Positions 18,464 through 27,724 are shown, numbered from the stretch's first letter. The stretch is 64,000 bases of DNA from an uncultured Lachnospiraceae bacterium (GCA_947382415.1 CANCYO010000003.1:1-64000); one strand, 5' to 3'. The notes: a model not told the origin generated them from the letters alone. Program-made: numbers and translations.

Positions 18464-18718
18464 ATGGCTTTTTCTTATGACAAATTATGGAAACTGCTTA
18501 TAGACAAAAAAATGACTAAAGAAAATTTCCGCTTATTAATCAAAGCTTCCCCAACAACAATAGCTGCTATGGGAAAAGGTGAAGGAATCTCTCCAAAAGT
18601 CTTAGAACGCATATGTGTGGCTTTTGATTGTCAACCAGGAGAAATTATGGAATATGTGCCCAATAACCCGGAAAGGAAGTGTTATCCATGCCAGCATCAC
18701 GATCACAACCTCAAATAA
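18464..18718 (+). CDS. XRE/Cro-type helix-turn-helix regulator
   Basis: A compact DNA-binding protein of 84 residues. 'NFRLLIKASPTTIAAMGKG' and 'LERICVAFDCQPGEIMEYV' are the two helices and the closing segment of the HTH_26/Cro-like family. The ATG at 18464 follows AGGAGG at 7-nt spacing and is preferred to the in-frame 18416. The tail 'YPCQHHDH' is rich in Cys and His and may bind metal, though this is weak. The end overlaps the Uma2 start by 31 nt, so the pair is coupled and the regulator probably controls both genes. Confidence 0.88.
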   Translation: MAFSYDKLWKLLIDKKMTKENFRLLIKASPTTIAAMGKGEGISPKVLERICVAFDCQPGEIMEYVPNNPERKCYPCQHHDHNLK

Positions 18719-19251
18719 CCACTTTGGAACAATACGAAAATCTCCCGGAAGATGCCAGAGTTGAAGTATTTGATGGGCAAATCTATTACATGTCCAGCCC
18801 ATCACAGATTCACCAGTCAATACTTTTGGAACTGAGCACCCTGCTCAACTCCTATGTAAAAAGCCGGAAAGGAGACTGCAAAGTATTTCCCGCCCCATTC
18901 GATGTAAAACTTTCAGACCACCCCCTCACAATCGTGCAGCCCGACATTATGATTGTGTGCGATAAAGACAAGCTGGACGAAAACCGCTGTAATGGCGCTC
19001 CGGATTTCATCATTGAAATTGTTTCCCCCGGCAATCCGTCCGATGATTATATTCGGAAGGCATATTACTATAAAAATTACGGTGTTCGCGAATACTGGAT
19101 TGTGGATCCAAAGCGCCGAATGGTAACAGTCAACTATTTTGAAGGCGACCTTATCAATGTGGCATACAGCTTTGACGCCACTATCAAAGTCAATATCTAT
19201 GATGATTTATACATCAATTTCTCTGATATCGCTGGTTTGCTTAATATTTAG
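18688..19251 (+). CDS. Uma2 family endonuclease (DUF820)
   Basis: A PD-(D/E)XK-fold protein of the Uma2 family. 'VQPDIMIVCDKDKL' and 'GAPDFIIEIVSPGN' carry the two conserved acidic metal-binding strands, and 'YYYKNYGVREYWIVDPKRR' supplies the lysine and helix typical of DUF820. The ATG at 18688 follows GGAAAGGAAG. At 187 residues it is full length. The cellular role of the family is poorly known; members are abundant in cyanobacteria and some clostridia. Coupling to an XRE regulator suggests tight control, perhaps as a toxin-like nuclease. Confidence 0.88.
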   Translation: MPASRSQPQITTLEQYENLPEDARVEVFDGQIYYMSSPSQIHQSILLELSTLLNSYVKSRKGDCKVFPAPFDVKLSDHPLTIVQPDIMIVCDKDKLDENRCNGAPDFIIEIVSPGNPSDDYIRKAYYYKNYGVREYWIVDPKRRMVTVNYFEGDLINVAYSFDATIKVNIYDDLYINFSDIAGLLNI

Positions 19252-20052
19252 TCAAAAAGAAAGGGCATGTGCTCCCTCGCATATGCCTTTCATATGTATT
19301 ATATTCATATGGCACAGTAAAAATTTTACCGGTGTCACCTGACCTGAAGAACAATCCCCACCTACTCTGTATGATACGTACCACATCCCACGCGCTCTTA
19401 TCCCCGGCAAAATACGCGGCTGTCTCCTCCGTGATCACCGACTGGATATCCGGGTCAAGCATTCTCCCTGTCCGCCGTCGTTCTCCAACCAATGGCAGAC
19501 ATTTCCCCGCAGTTTCTACGAACCGCTCTGCTGTCCTTCCCCGCTGAAGCGTGTGATCTCATTCCCATGGGGAAGATAAACATTTTCACTTTTATCTACA
19601 AAAAATCCGGTCCCCATGACGGCATAATCTTCCCAATCCTCCAGACTGATGGACATAACAGCGCTCCATGTCCCGCCCGTGCGGAATTTGCGGATCTCGA
19701 AGCTGTCATTCTCCCGATTCCACGTCTCCACATACAGTGTGCCCTGCCGCTTTGCAATGTTTACAAGGTCATACCGATCCTCCGACTGCCACTCAATCCG
19801 ATCCGCTTCCACTCCCGGATTCTGTGGATTCCAGTGATAGATGGGATCCCGCTTTGCAGTGGTGATGACCCATGCACTGTCAGAATCACAGACCACCTGC
19901 ACAAGCGACGGAAATTCCTTCTCCTGCGAGTAATCCATACCAAAAAACCTCTCCGGAATCTCCTCGCTCTCTTTCCTGCCGCAGGCACACAGAACGATTG
20001 CCATAAAAAGGACAGACATACTTATGATTAATTTATAATTTCGCTTCCGCAC
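19241..20052 (-). pseudogene. Deleted solute-binding lipoprotein gene, remnant of a paralogue of 20160-22523
   Basis: The first part (GTG at 20052, 178 codons, TAG at 19516) is a lipoprotein start with lipobox 'VLCAC' followed by propeller-like sequence ending near 'NVYLPHGNEITRFSGEG'. This matches 'RVYIFAGEEIQLYTADG' of the intact neighbour. The next sequence, in another frame, gives 'ITEETAAYFAGDKSAWDVV' and 'IIQSR', matching the neighbour's extreme C-terminus 'INEEAPAYYSGQKRPEDVA'. The middle, over 500 codons, is gone and the join is out of frame. AAGGAG precedes the GTG and a TATAAT lies upstream, so a short secreted fragment may still be made. Confidence 0.8.
19254..19291 (-). terminator. 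Terminator downstream of the decayed binding-protein gene
   Basis: GCATATGCCTTT pairs with AAAGGGCATGTGC (one bulge, one G-T) and is followed on the minus strand by TTTCTTTTT. Confidence 0.65.
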
Positions 20053-20159
20053 CCGGTTTGCTCCTTTTTCAGCTTAGCTTTTCTGCTGTTTCCTGTAATT
20101 TCTACTGTCCCGTAAAACACCTTTCTTTAAGGGTATTATAGCAGAATCAGGCATGGTTT

Positions 20160-22523
20160 TCAGTTATTTTCATTCATATAAAGCTGAGCGCGGTTTTGTA
20201 TAACCGCCGCCACATCTTCCGGTCTTTTCTGGCCGCTGTAATAAGCCGGGGCCTCTTCGTTTATGATTTTTATGATCTCATCGCTCTCCGCCTCAAAATA
20301 AGGTTTTGCATCCGGCACCAGATCCAGCATGACATTAACTTCATCCCATGTCAGGGCATGGTACTGGAACGTGGAGCCGTCGCTATAGATCAATTCCGGA
20401 AATCTGTCGCTCTCATACTGGCTGTCCCGTTCTATGGCTTCTTCCACCATCTCATTCAATACATTTTTCAGCGTCGGAAAATTGGTGCCAAAGAAATTTT
20501 TCCTGTTTCTATAGTAAGATTCCCCTTTGTCCTGCGCCAAAAATCCCTCGATAAACTTCCATGCGCCTTCCTTATGCTCCGACCCGGCGGCAATCGCATA
20601 GGCATCGTCGGTAAACAGAAGGTGACCTCCCTGTCCGTCCGCGGTGGGAAAACCGACGCAGGCTGCATCTCCTCCGAACATTCCCTGAAACTCCTGAATG
20701 GCCCTTAACTCATCCATCTGGACGATGGCAAAAGCAACTTCCCCGTTGCGGATTTTGACAGGCAGAGAGACCTCCTCCATATCTCTTCCCAGAGAATCCG
20801 GAAAACCCTTCACATACTCAAGCACCGCCCTGAAGCTTTCCGAGTCAAACCGGCAGCTCCCTGTGTCCCGGTTGATAAAGGCTTCCTCGTTGAACATCAT
20901 GATATACTGCATCATCTCTTCTCTTGTCACTCCGTCAAAGTCCTTTGACCACGGATGGCTGTTGGCCGCCGCAAGCAGCTCCTCCAGTGTCAGCCCCGTT
21001 TTCGACTCCCGCTGCGCTCCGCTTCCCACCACGGTTCGGATCGTAAAAGCCGCGGGAATACTCACCAGCGTATCGTCGAAGGTATAGACGTCCAGGATTC
21101 CGTCCACAAAATCAGAGCGCCGGAAGGCTTCCGACTGATCCACATATGGAGCCAGATTCTCAAAGAACCCCTCACCGGCCAGCTTCTGCACATTGACGCC
21201 GGACAGGTCTATCAGATCCACAGGTTCCTTAGTCAGCACGGCATTGTACAGATCCGTGAGGGACTCATATTTTTTCACTGTGAGATGATAGCGGCTGTTG
21301 CCTCTGTTGAACATTACAGCCATTGCCGCCAGATCGCTCTCTCCGTCCACGGTGACGATCACCAGCTCCTCACGTCTGGGCGCCAGTTCCGCCTTTGTTC
21401 TCTCCAACGCCACGATCACCCTGTCCTCGTTTCTCCAGTCCTCCACCGTGGCGCACAGTCTGCCATCCTCCAGCAGATACAGATTTGTGACACAATATCC
21501 GTTGATATCGCTGTCCATCCAGGTAAGCAGTTCCTCGCCGGCCGCCCCTGATCCTTTTTTATGTGCGGCAAAATGATATCCGTAAACGGCTGTGTCATCA
21601 TACAACAGAAGATCATACTGTCCGGCAGATTCGCCGCCGGGCCCGGCCAAATCCTCACCCTGTCCGGCCAAATCCCCTGCCGATTGCCTTCCTGCGCAGA
21701 ACCCCCTAAGCTTCGGCAGATCTCCCACCGTCTCCGACAGCCGGACATTCTCAAAGTCAATTTCCATCAGGGCACAGCCGCTTCCCTTACTGATGCAGAC
21801 ATAATATGTCCCGTCGGCTCCCTCGCCGGCGTCCACGACCTGATTGGGAACCGGGCTGTCCGGGGAGCTGTAGCTGACGGAACCTTGATAATCCCCGTCG
21901 GCGGTATACAGCTGAATCTCTTCCCCGGCAAAGATATACACTCTTCCCTGACTGTCCACTGTCAGTCTGTCAATTGATGTGTCTCTGTCCGCCTGCTCTG
22001 TGATATCTCGAAAGAACCGGCAGCTTCCTTTCTGATCAAATCTGCACAGATAGCGCTTCATCCAGCTATAATCCGCAGGATAGACATTTGCAGTGGTATA
22101 CAGCTCCTGATCTTGGGTAAAAGACCAGACGCCCAGATCCCAGTTGTCCCCTCCTTCCGGCCAGTCGATGGCAACACCGGTAAGCTCACGCTCGGTCAGG
22201 GAATAGCGGCAGATGCTTTTGGCGCTGTCCCCCAGATCTCCTCCCTGCAACGCATAACAGAAGGCGTCTCCCACCGGCTGCATCCGTCCGTAATCCCCTC
22301 GTTCATCTCCCACCGTGATCACTTCCGGCACGTAGACCCACTCCCGTTCGGACACGGCATTGACGGGCCTGTTTCCGCCGGATTCAGAACTCTCATCCTC
22401 TGTGCCATCCCTCCCGCACGCTGTCAGAAACAGCGCCGCACACAATGCCAGACAACAGACCATATGTCCCGGGCACTTATATTTCCTGTAAACCCGGGAC
22501 TGATAACTTCTTATTTTTTTCAT
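20160..22523 (-). CDS. Large lipoprotein: propeller-like N-terminus fused to an extracellular solute-binding domain
   Basis: The 787-residue form starts at the ATG 22523, after GGGAGGTGA; the in-frame extension to 22634 runs into the kinase gene. The lipobox 'LFLTAC' places Cys36 as the lipid anchor. Residues ~60-370 contain repeated strand motifs such as 'DSQGRVYIFAGEEIQLYTADG', like a beta-propeller. From ~380 on the protein resembles carbohydrate-type binding proteins: 'LVIVTVDGESDLAAMAVMFN', 'PVDLIDLSG', 'GSEHKEGAWKFIEGFLAQD'. No permease genes are adjacent, so it may act as a sensor or scaffold rather than a transporter part. It is 100 nt downstream of the histidine kinase on the same strand. 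Confidence 0.85.
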   Translation of the reverse strand: MKKIRSYQSRVYRKYKCPGHMVCCLALCAALFLTACGRDGTEDESSESGGNRPVNAVSEREWVYVPEVITVGDERGDYGRMQPVGDAFCYALQGGDLGDSAKSICRYSLTERELTGVAIDWPEGGDNWDLGVWSFTQDQELYTTANVYPADYSWMKRYLCRFDQKGSCRFFRDITEQADRDTSIDRLTVDSQGRVYIFAGEEIQLYTADGDYQGSVSYSSPDSPVPNQVVDAGEGADGTYYVCISKGSGCALMEIDFENVRLSETVGDLPKLRGFCAGRQSAGDLAGQGEDLAGPGGESAGQYDLLLYDDTAVYGYHFAAHKKGSGAAGEELLTWMDSDINGYCVTNLYLLEDGRLCATVEDWRNEDRVIVALERTKAELAPRREELVIVTVDGESDLAAMAVMFNRGNSRYHLTVKKYESLTDLYNAVLTKEPVDLIDLSGVNVQKLAGEGFFENLAPYVDQSEAFRRSDFVDGILDVYTFDDTLVSIPAAFTIRTVVGSGAQRESKTGLTLEELLAAANSHPWSKDFDGVTREEMMQYIMMFNEEAFINRDTGSCRFDSESFRAVLEYVKGFPDSLGRDMEEVSLPVKIRNGEVAFAIVQMDELRAIQEFQGMFGGDAACVGFPTADGQGGHLLFTDDAYAIAAGSEHKEGAWKFIEGFLAQDKGESYYRNRKNFFGTNFPTLKNVLNEMVEEAIERDSQYESDRFPELIYSDGSTFQYHALTWDEVNVMLDLVPDAKPYFEAESDEIIKIINEEAPAYYSGQKRPEDVAAVIQNRAQLYMNENN

Positions 22524-22623
22524 ATACACAGTCACCTCCCTGCTTTTGGGTATGACTCTATCACAAAAGCCCCCCTCCTGCCGGCTCCTGTCATAATTTG
22601 TGTATATTTTTGTCAAAATTCGC

Positions 22624-23898
22624 TTAGGTTTCAACCTCTGACAGATACAAAATCAGATTCACACAAAACAGATCATTCTGTGGCGTAACTTCCATGGTGC
22701 CGTTATGGGCCTCCACGATTTTTCTCACGCTTTTTAGGCCGATGCCATGCTCCTCCCCGGTCTTTTTGGTACTCTGAAAGCTCCGGTCGCCCTCCCGCTG
22801 CTTCTCCGGCACAAGCTCTTCCGGCAGGAAGCTGTTCTCAATTCTGATCCTCAACACTCCTTTTTTCAGCGCCATATTTACACTCAGATATTTTTTGTCC
22901 GTCCGTGCAGCCGCCTCAATGGCATTTTCCAGCAGATTTCCGATCAGGACATTAATATCAAAAGTATGTCTGAGCTTTTCCGGCAGCATAACCTTTATCT
23001 GAACTGTCTCCAGTTCTTCTCTGGCCCTTCGCAGCATATAGTTCAGCACACTGTCTATATCCGTATTTCCGGAAGCGACTATCTCATTGGGATTCTGAAT
23101 ATAGGTTTCCATACGATCTATATATTCCTGGATTTCCACCTCGCGGTGTCTGTTGGCCAGCAGCTTGAGCTCGTTCAGATGGTGTTTCATATCATGGCGC
23201 AGTATCCTGATCGTTTCTTCACTCTGCCGGATGACCTCCAACTGATTTGCATAGATCTGTACCTCCTGCTTAAGCATCTCCGTCTCATATTTCTGTGAAA
23301 TGGAATGCAGTAACAAATTGTACAGATACAGCATCAGAAAATTGATCACCAACAAGCCGATGCTCACTATGGCAATTTCCCTGCCTGCACAGGCATCCGA
23401 ATAAATCAAAAACCAGATTACGGCAATGCTGCATAAGGGCACGAGTATCAACGGAAACTTCTCAGCGGTTTCCGTATTTTTATGGATTGTGATGATCTTT
23501 TCTGTCAAAAGCTCACAGATGAGGATCAAAAACAGTACGATAACCGCATATGCCTGATTATATGCCTGTCCGTCCTGATAATTGGTAAACAGCGAGTATA
23601 CCGCCACATCACATCCGCAATTGATCAGATAGACGGAACACGCCACAAACACATTAGTTTTAAACGATTTTGTGTATAATCTTACGATCGCCATGATTCC
23701 CGCCAGATTGCTGAAGATATTGATCCAGGCAGTGTGAAGCTCCCAGTATAATGCGGTATTTATGACAAAAAAGCAGGCGCAGACAAACAGTTTTGCGCTT
23801 TTTTGATCCGTTTTCTTCCCCAGAAAGACAGACACAAACCTGTCGATCAGAAATATCCTAAAAAGATTTGTCAGAGCGCAGATTGCAAAATCAAGCAT
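22624..23898 (-). CDS. AgrC-like sensor histidine kinase (GHKL), second copy
   Basis: Six or so hydrophobic segments in the first ~200 residues are followed by a coiled linker, the phospho-acceptor box 'RHDMKHHLNEL' (His235), N-box 'NLLENAIEAAART' and glycine box 'EEHGIGLKSVRKIVEAHNG'. The length of 424 residues is typical. Its ATG is one base after the stop of the LytTR regulator, so they are a cognate pair. It differs clearly from the kinase at 2209. The nearby large lipoprotein is a possible sensory accessory. Confidence 0.93.
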   Translation of the reverse strand: MLDFAICALTNLFRIFLIDRFVSVFLGKKTDQKSAKLFVCACFFVINTALYWELHTAWINIFSNLAGIMAIVRLYTKSFKTNVFVACSVYLINCGCDVAVYSLFTNYQDGQAYNQAYAVIVLFLILICELLTEKIITIHKNTETAEKFPLILVPLCSIAVIWFLIYSDACAGREIAIVSIGLLVINFLMLYLYNLLLHSISQKYETEMLKQEVQIYANQLEVIRQSEETIRILRHDMKHHLNELKLLANRHREVEIQEYIDRMETYIQNPNEIVASGNTDIDSVLNYMLRRAREELETVQIKVMLPEKLRHTFDINVLIGNLLENAIEAAARTDKKYLSVNMALKKGVLRIRIENSFLPEELVPEKQREGDRSFQSTKKTGEEHGIGLKSVRKIVEAHNGTMEVTPQNDLFCVNLILYLSEVET

Positions 23899-23899
23899 A

Positions 23900-24604
23900 C
23901 TATTTTTCCCTCAAAATCCTTTCTCTGACCTGTTTGCGGTTTGCCGGGCTGATCGTCAGGGTCATGCCGTTCACCAGTTCCACCATCTCGTAGGTATAGC
24001 GGAAAATATATTCCTGATTCACGATATAGGATTTGTGTATGGAGATAAAGTGTTCCGGCAGCCGTTTCGCCGTCTCTTTTAATTTTCCGTAAAATTCAAA
24101 GGTTTCCTTCAACGTTACCAGCTTCACCTTTCTTCCTTCGCTTCCAAAATAAACGATGTCTCCCATGGGCACATAGTAGTGATCCCCGCCCTGCTGAAAC
24201 TCAAATTTTTCATTTTTGCGGCTTATCATCCTGAGCGCCGTCTCGAGGACGTCATTGATCTGATCCTGCGAAATGGGCTTGACCAGAAAATCCAGCGGCT
24301 GCGTTTTAAATAATTGTCGGGCATAGGAGGCTTTCCCTGAAATGTAGATGATCTGCATCCCCATGTCATCCAACTGGTTTCTGATATAACTGCCCACTTC
24401 TATCCCTGTCATTTTAAACAGCTCAATATCCAGAAACAGAATATCCAGTGTGCTGCCCGTCTCCAGATAATCCTTCAGTCCCTCTCCCGTATACCAGACA
24501 TTGATATCGGTCCGGATATGCCTGTCCTTTGCATATTGTAAGATCATATTTTCCATGAAGGAGCAAATATTTTCCCCGTCATCGCAGATACCTATCTTAT
24601 ACAT
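23900..24604 (-). CDS. LytTR-family response regulator, second copy
   Basis: The receiver domain has 'CDDGENI' and the phospho-acceptor Asp59 in 'ILFLDIE'; the LytTR domain (~125-232) has 'VYFGSEGRKVKLVTL' and 'FISIHKSYIVNQEYI'. The 234-residue length is standard. The start lies 8 nt after the cobO stop, so it is probably transcribed with the cobalamin genes and possibly from the metal promoter far upstream. Confidence 0.93.
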   Translation of the reverse strand: MYKIGICDDGENICSFMENMILQYAKDRHIRTDINVWYTGEGLKDYLETGSTLDILFLDIELFKMTGIEVGSYIRNQLDDMGMQIIYISGKASYARQLFKTQPLDFLVKPISQDQINDVLETALRMISRKNEKFEFQQGGDHYYVPMGDIVYFGSEGRKVKLVTLKETFEFYGKLKETAKRLPEHFISIHKSYIVNQEYIFRYTYEMVELVNGMTLTISPANRKQVRERILREK

Positions 24605-24612
24605 GGCTCACC

Positions 24613-25122
24613 TCAATATTCAATCCCTCTGCGGGCCGCGACCCCCTTCTCATAGGGATGTCTCACACAGCGCATCTCGGTCACATAATCCGCCGCATCC
24701 AGCAGAAAATCCGCCGCATCACGGCCTGTAAACACCAATTCTGCATTTTTGCAATCCAAAAGCCGCCGAAGCTTATCCTGATCCAGAAGCGCCCATTTTA
24801 CGGGATAAGTGATCTCATCCAGCACCATCATTTTGCATGTCCCGGACTCCGCCTCCGACAAAAGTGTGTCGAGCAGTTCATTGTGTATCTGTGTCAGCTC
24901 CCGTTTGTCCTGTTCGCTCAAGGAGCCGTAAAACCCAAAATCCCTGGGGCTCCGGCAGATCCGCACCTGCTCCAGCTTCGTCAGGCTGTGCAGCTCTCCC
25001 GTGTCGCCGCCCTTCATAAACTGGGCAAAGATCACGGACATGCCGTTTCCCGCCGCCCGCACCGCAAGGCCGATGGCCGCAGTGGTCTTGCCTTTTCCGT
25101 TACCGGTATATAAATGGATCAT
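24613..25122 (-). CDS. cobO: Cob(I)alamin adenosyltransferase, CobA/CobO type
   Basis: Attaches the adenosyl group to corrinoids using ATP in adenosylcobalamin synthesis or salvage. The N-terminal P-loop 'YTGNGKGKTTAAIGLAVRA' is the family signature, and 'MVLDEITY' and 'TGRDA' are the following conserved strands; the C-terminus 'HPYEKGVAARRGIEY' is characteristic. The 169 residues are normal for the clostridial form, which lacks the long N-terminal helix of Salmonella BtuR. It starts 15 nt after the MetH-activation-like gene. No cobalamin riboswitch was recognised upstream. Confidence 0.94.
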   Translation of the reverse strand: MIHLYTGNGKGKTTAAIGLAVRAAGNGMSVIFAQFMKGGDTGELHSLTKLEQVRICRSPRDFGFYGSLSEQDKRELTQIHNELLDTLLSEAESGTCKMMVLDEITYPVKWALLDQDKLRRLLDCKNAELVFTGRDAADFLLDAADYVTEMRCVRHPYEKGVAARRGIEY

Positions 25123-25137
25123 GTGCTTTCCTCCCCG

Positions 25138-25800
25138 CTATAACAATCCGAAAATCTGTCCGTATCCATAGGTAAACGGCCTGCGCATTCCATCGTTTGG
25201 CGCCGGCGCCTTTTCCAGTCTGTTGGGACAGTGTAAACTGCCGCAGCCCACACAGATCCCCTCACAGACGGCTCCCGGCTCCGAGGTAAGTTCCGCGTAA
25301 AAAACCACACTCTTTCTGGGAAGCAGACAGTACGCCTCATTACAGGTCACAGGAACCTGAAGTTCCCGCAACAGCTCCGGCAACTTCTCCAGGGTACAGG
25401 ATTCGTCACTGCCCGGAAAATGATAGCGTCTGACACGCATTCCGCTTCGATCCGCAAGTAAACGATTCCACAGCGGATAAGCCTGCAGCAGAAGCTCCGC
25501 AGACAAAGCCTCGATCATATAGGCCTCCGACAGCAGCCCCTGCTCCAGATAGACCTCCTGCAGGCTGTCGATACCCGGCCCAAGCGTGATACACACGGGA
25601 GTCAACGGGATAAGGCCTCCCCAGCTCCACCCGGCAAGCTCCTTTCCGGCATCCTGAAGTAGTTGTTTTTGCATACAGTCAGACACAGTCTTCAGCGTGG
25701 AAAACTGTGCCTCACTATAGTGATATTTCTCGGAAACTTCTCTGCAGAAAACGCTCTTTGTCATCCGGTTTGTCAGTGTCTCAAAAAAGGGATACAGCAT
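25138..25800 (-). CDS. Vitamin B12-dependent methionine synthase activation-domain-like protein
   Basis: The 220-residue protein resembles small clostridial proteins related to the S-adenosylmethionine-binding reactivation domain of MetH. The supporting segment is 'CITLGPGIDSLQEVY' with the following long helix, as in MetH ('TLG..ID' followed by a helix). The C-terminus has a cysteine cluster 'CEGICVGCGSLHCPNR' that could hold iron-sulfur or zinc, as in corrinoid-activating proteins. It sits between a metal ATPase and cobO, which fits a corrinoid function. The match is partial, so the call is moderate; an alternative is a generic corrinoid reductive activator. Confidence 0.6.
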   Translation of the reverse strand: MLYPFFETLTNRMTKSVFCREVSEKYHYSEAQFSTLKTVSDCMQKQLLQDAGKELAGWSWGGLIPLTPVCITLGPGIDSLQEVYLEQGLLSEAYMIEALSAELLLQAYPLWNRLLADRSGMRVRRYHFPGSDESCTLEKLPELLRELQVPVTCNEAYCLLPRKSVVFYAELTSEPGAVCEGICVGCGSLHCPNRLEKAPAPNDGMRRPFTYGYGQIFGLL

Positions 25801-25824
25801 GATTTTGCCCTCGTATACTCTTGC

Positions 25825-27702
25825 TCATTTTTTTATCTTCAGGCAGCGGATGGCATTGAGCACGGCGATCACCATGACGCCCACATCCGCAAAGATGGCC
25901 ATCCACATACCGGCGATACCAAGCGCGCCCAGAATCAGGCACAGCGCCTTCACGCCCAATGCAAACACAATGTTTTCATAGACAATGCGCAGGCATTTTC
26001 TGGAGATGCGCATGGCCAGCGCAATTTTCACAGGGTCGTCGTCCATGAGGACGATGTCCGCCGCCTCGATGGCCGCGTCGGAGCCCATGGCCCCCATGGC
26101 GATTCCGATATCCGCCCGGGAGAGTACGGGCGCGTCGTTGATGCCGTCGCCCACAAACGCCAGCTTCTCCCGGCGATTCCTGTTTTTCAGAAGCTCTTCC
26201 ACCCGCCCTACTTTATCTGCGGGGAGCAGCTCGCTGTGTACCTCGTCCACACCAAGTTCTGCCGCCACATGCTCCGCCACAGCCCTGGCGTCTCCGGTGA
26301 GCATCACCGTCTTTTTCACACCGGCTTTCTTCAGGGCTGCGATGGCCTCCCCGGCGGTCTCCTTCACCACGTCGGCGATCAAAATAAATCCCGCATACGC
26401 GCCGTCCACTGCCACATGCACTACGGTGCCCACTCCGTCCGGTTCCGTCCACTGCAGTCCCAGCCGCCGCATCAGTCTGGCGTTGCCCGCAGCCACCATA
26501 TGGCCTTCCACCCGGGCCATGACGCCCTCTCCGCCGGTCTCTTCCACCTCTGTCACCCGTTCGTTGTCTATCGTCCCGTCATAAGCTTCCCTCAGGCTCT
26601 TGCTGATGGGATGGCTGGAATAGCTCTCCGCATGGGCAGCATAGTGTAACAGCATTCCGGAATCTCCCGCCGCCCAGGCCTTTGCAGGCACCACATCCGT
26701 GACCTGAAAGACGCCCCTGGTCAGTGTCCCGGTCTTGTCGAACACCACGCAGTCCGTCTGAGCCAGCGCCTCCAGATAGTTGGAGCCCTTCACCAGTATA
26801 CCGCAGGCGGAAGCCCCGCCAATCCCTCCGAAAAAGCTCAGGGGAATGGAGATGACCAGCGCACAGGGACAACTGATAACCAAAAATGTCAGAGCGCGGG
26901 TGATCCACATACTCCACGCCGCCGGACTGCCCATGAGCAGCTGCACAAGCGGCGGAATCACAGCCAGAGCCAGAGCTCCATAACAGACCGCGGGCGTATA
27001 GTATTTGGCGAATCTGGTGATAAAATTTTCCGAGCGGGATTTCTTCATGCTGGAATTCTCCACCAGATCCAGTATCCTGGACACTGTGGATTCCCCGAAT
27101 TCTCTGGTGGTCCTGATCTTTAAAAGCCCTGTCAGATTCACGCAGCCGCTGATGATCTCATCCCCCGCAGCCACCTCTCTGGGCAGGCTCTCGCCGGTGA
27201 GCGCGCTGGTGTTTAAGGTAGAACTGCCTTCCACCACGCATCCGTCAACGGGTACCTTCTCACCGGGACACACCACGATGACCGTCCCCACAGCCACCTC
27301 ATCCGGAGATACTTGTTCCAGCTTTCCGTTTTCATCCTCAATATTTGCATAGTCCGGCCTGATATCCATCAGGGCGCTGATATTTCTGCGGCTTTTGCCC
27401 ACGGCCACAGCCTGGAATAATTCTCCGATCTGATAGAAGAGCATCACCGCCACGCCCTCCTGATATTCCCCCAGAAGGATAGCTCCCACAGTGGCCACCG
27501 CCATCAGAAAATTCTCGTCAAAGACCTCTCTGTGCAGCAACCCCAGAAAGGCCTTGCGCAGAATATCATAGCCGATAACCAGATAGGGGATCAGATACAA
27601 TACAAGCTTAACCGCTCCCGTCACCGGCAGAAAATGAAGTCCGGACAGCAAAGCCGCAGTAACCAGAATCCTGGCCAGTACCTTTTTCTGCTTCTTTGTC
27701 AT
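25825..27702 (-). CDS. Heavy-metal P1B-type ATPase, Zn/Cd type
   Basis: Exports a divalent metal across the membrane at the cost of ATP. Visible: actuator loop 'TGES', membrane metal site 'SCPCALVISIPLS', phosphorylation site 'DKTGTLT', 'SSHPIS' with the conserved His-Pro, and 'GDGINDAPVL'. The CPC motif with no Cu-type N-terminal domains fits the Zn/Cd/Pb group (CadA/ZntA). The ATG at 27702 follows AGAGAGGTG; 625 residues. It lacks its own metal-binding domain, which is supplied as the separate gene 58 nt upstream. An intercistronic terminator stands between them. Confidence 0.93.
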   Translation of the reverse strand: MTKKQKKVLARILVTAALLSGLHFLPVTGAVKLVLYLIPYLVIGYDILRKAFLGLLHREVFDENFLMAVATVGAILLGEYQEGVAVMLFYQIGELFQAVAVGKSRRNISALMDIRPDYANIEDENGKLEQVSPDEVAVGTVIVVCPGEKVPVDGCVVEGSSTLNTSALTGESLPREVAAGDEIISGCVNLTGLLKIRTTREFGESTVSRILDLVENSSMKKSRSENFITRFAKYYTPAVCYGALALAVIPPLVQLLMGSPAAWSMWITRALTFLVISCPCALVISIPLSFFGGIGGASACGILVKGSNYLEALAQTDCVVFDKTGTLTRGVFQVTDVVPAKAWAAGDSGMLLHYAAHAESYSSHPISKSLREAYDGTIDNERVTEVEETGGEGVMARVEGHMVAAGNARLMRRLGLQWTEPDGVGTVVHVAVDGAYAGFILIADVVKETAGEAIAALKKAGVKKTVMLTGDARAVAEHVAAELGVDEVHSELLPADKVGRVEELLKNRNRREKLAFVGDGINDAPVLSRADIGIAMGAMGSDAAIEAADIVLMDDDPVKIALAMRISRKCLRIVYENIVFALGVKALCLILGALGIAGMWMAIFADVGVMVIAVLNAIRCLKIKK

Positions 27703-27724
27703 GATATCATACACCTCTCTTCCC

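Noticed and set aside
22524..22634. Longer start for the large lipoprotein at 22634
   Set aside because: It would overlap the kinase gene and put 37 residues before the lipoprotein signal, and the ATG at 22523 has a strong GGGAGGTGA site.
25801..25824. Cobalamin riboswitch before the B12-related genes
   Set aside because: The gap to the P-type ATPase stop is only 24 nt, too small.
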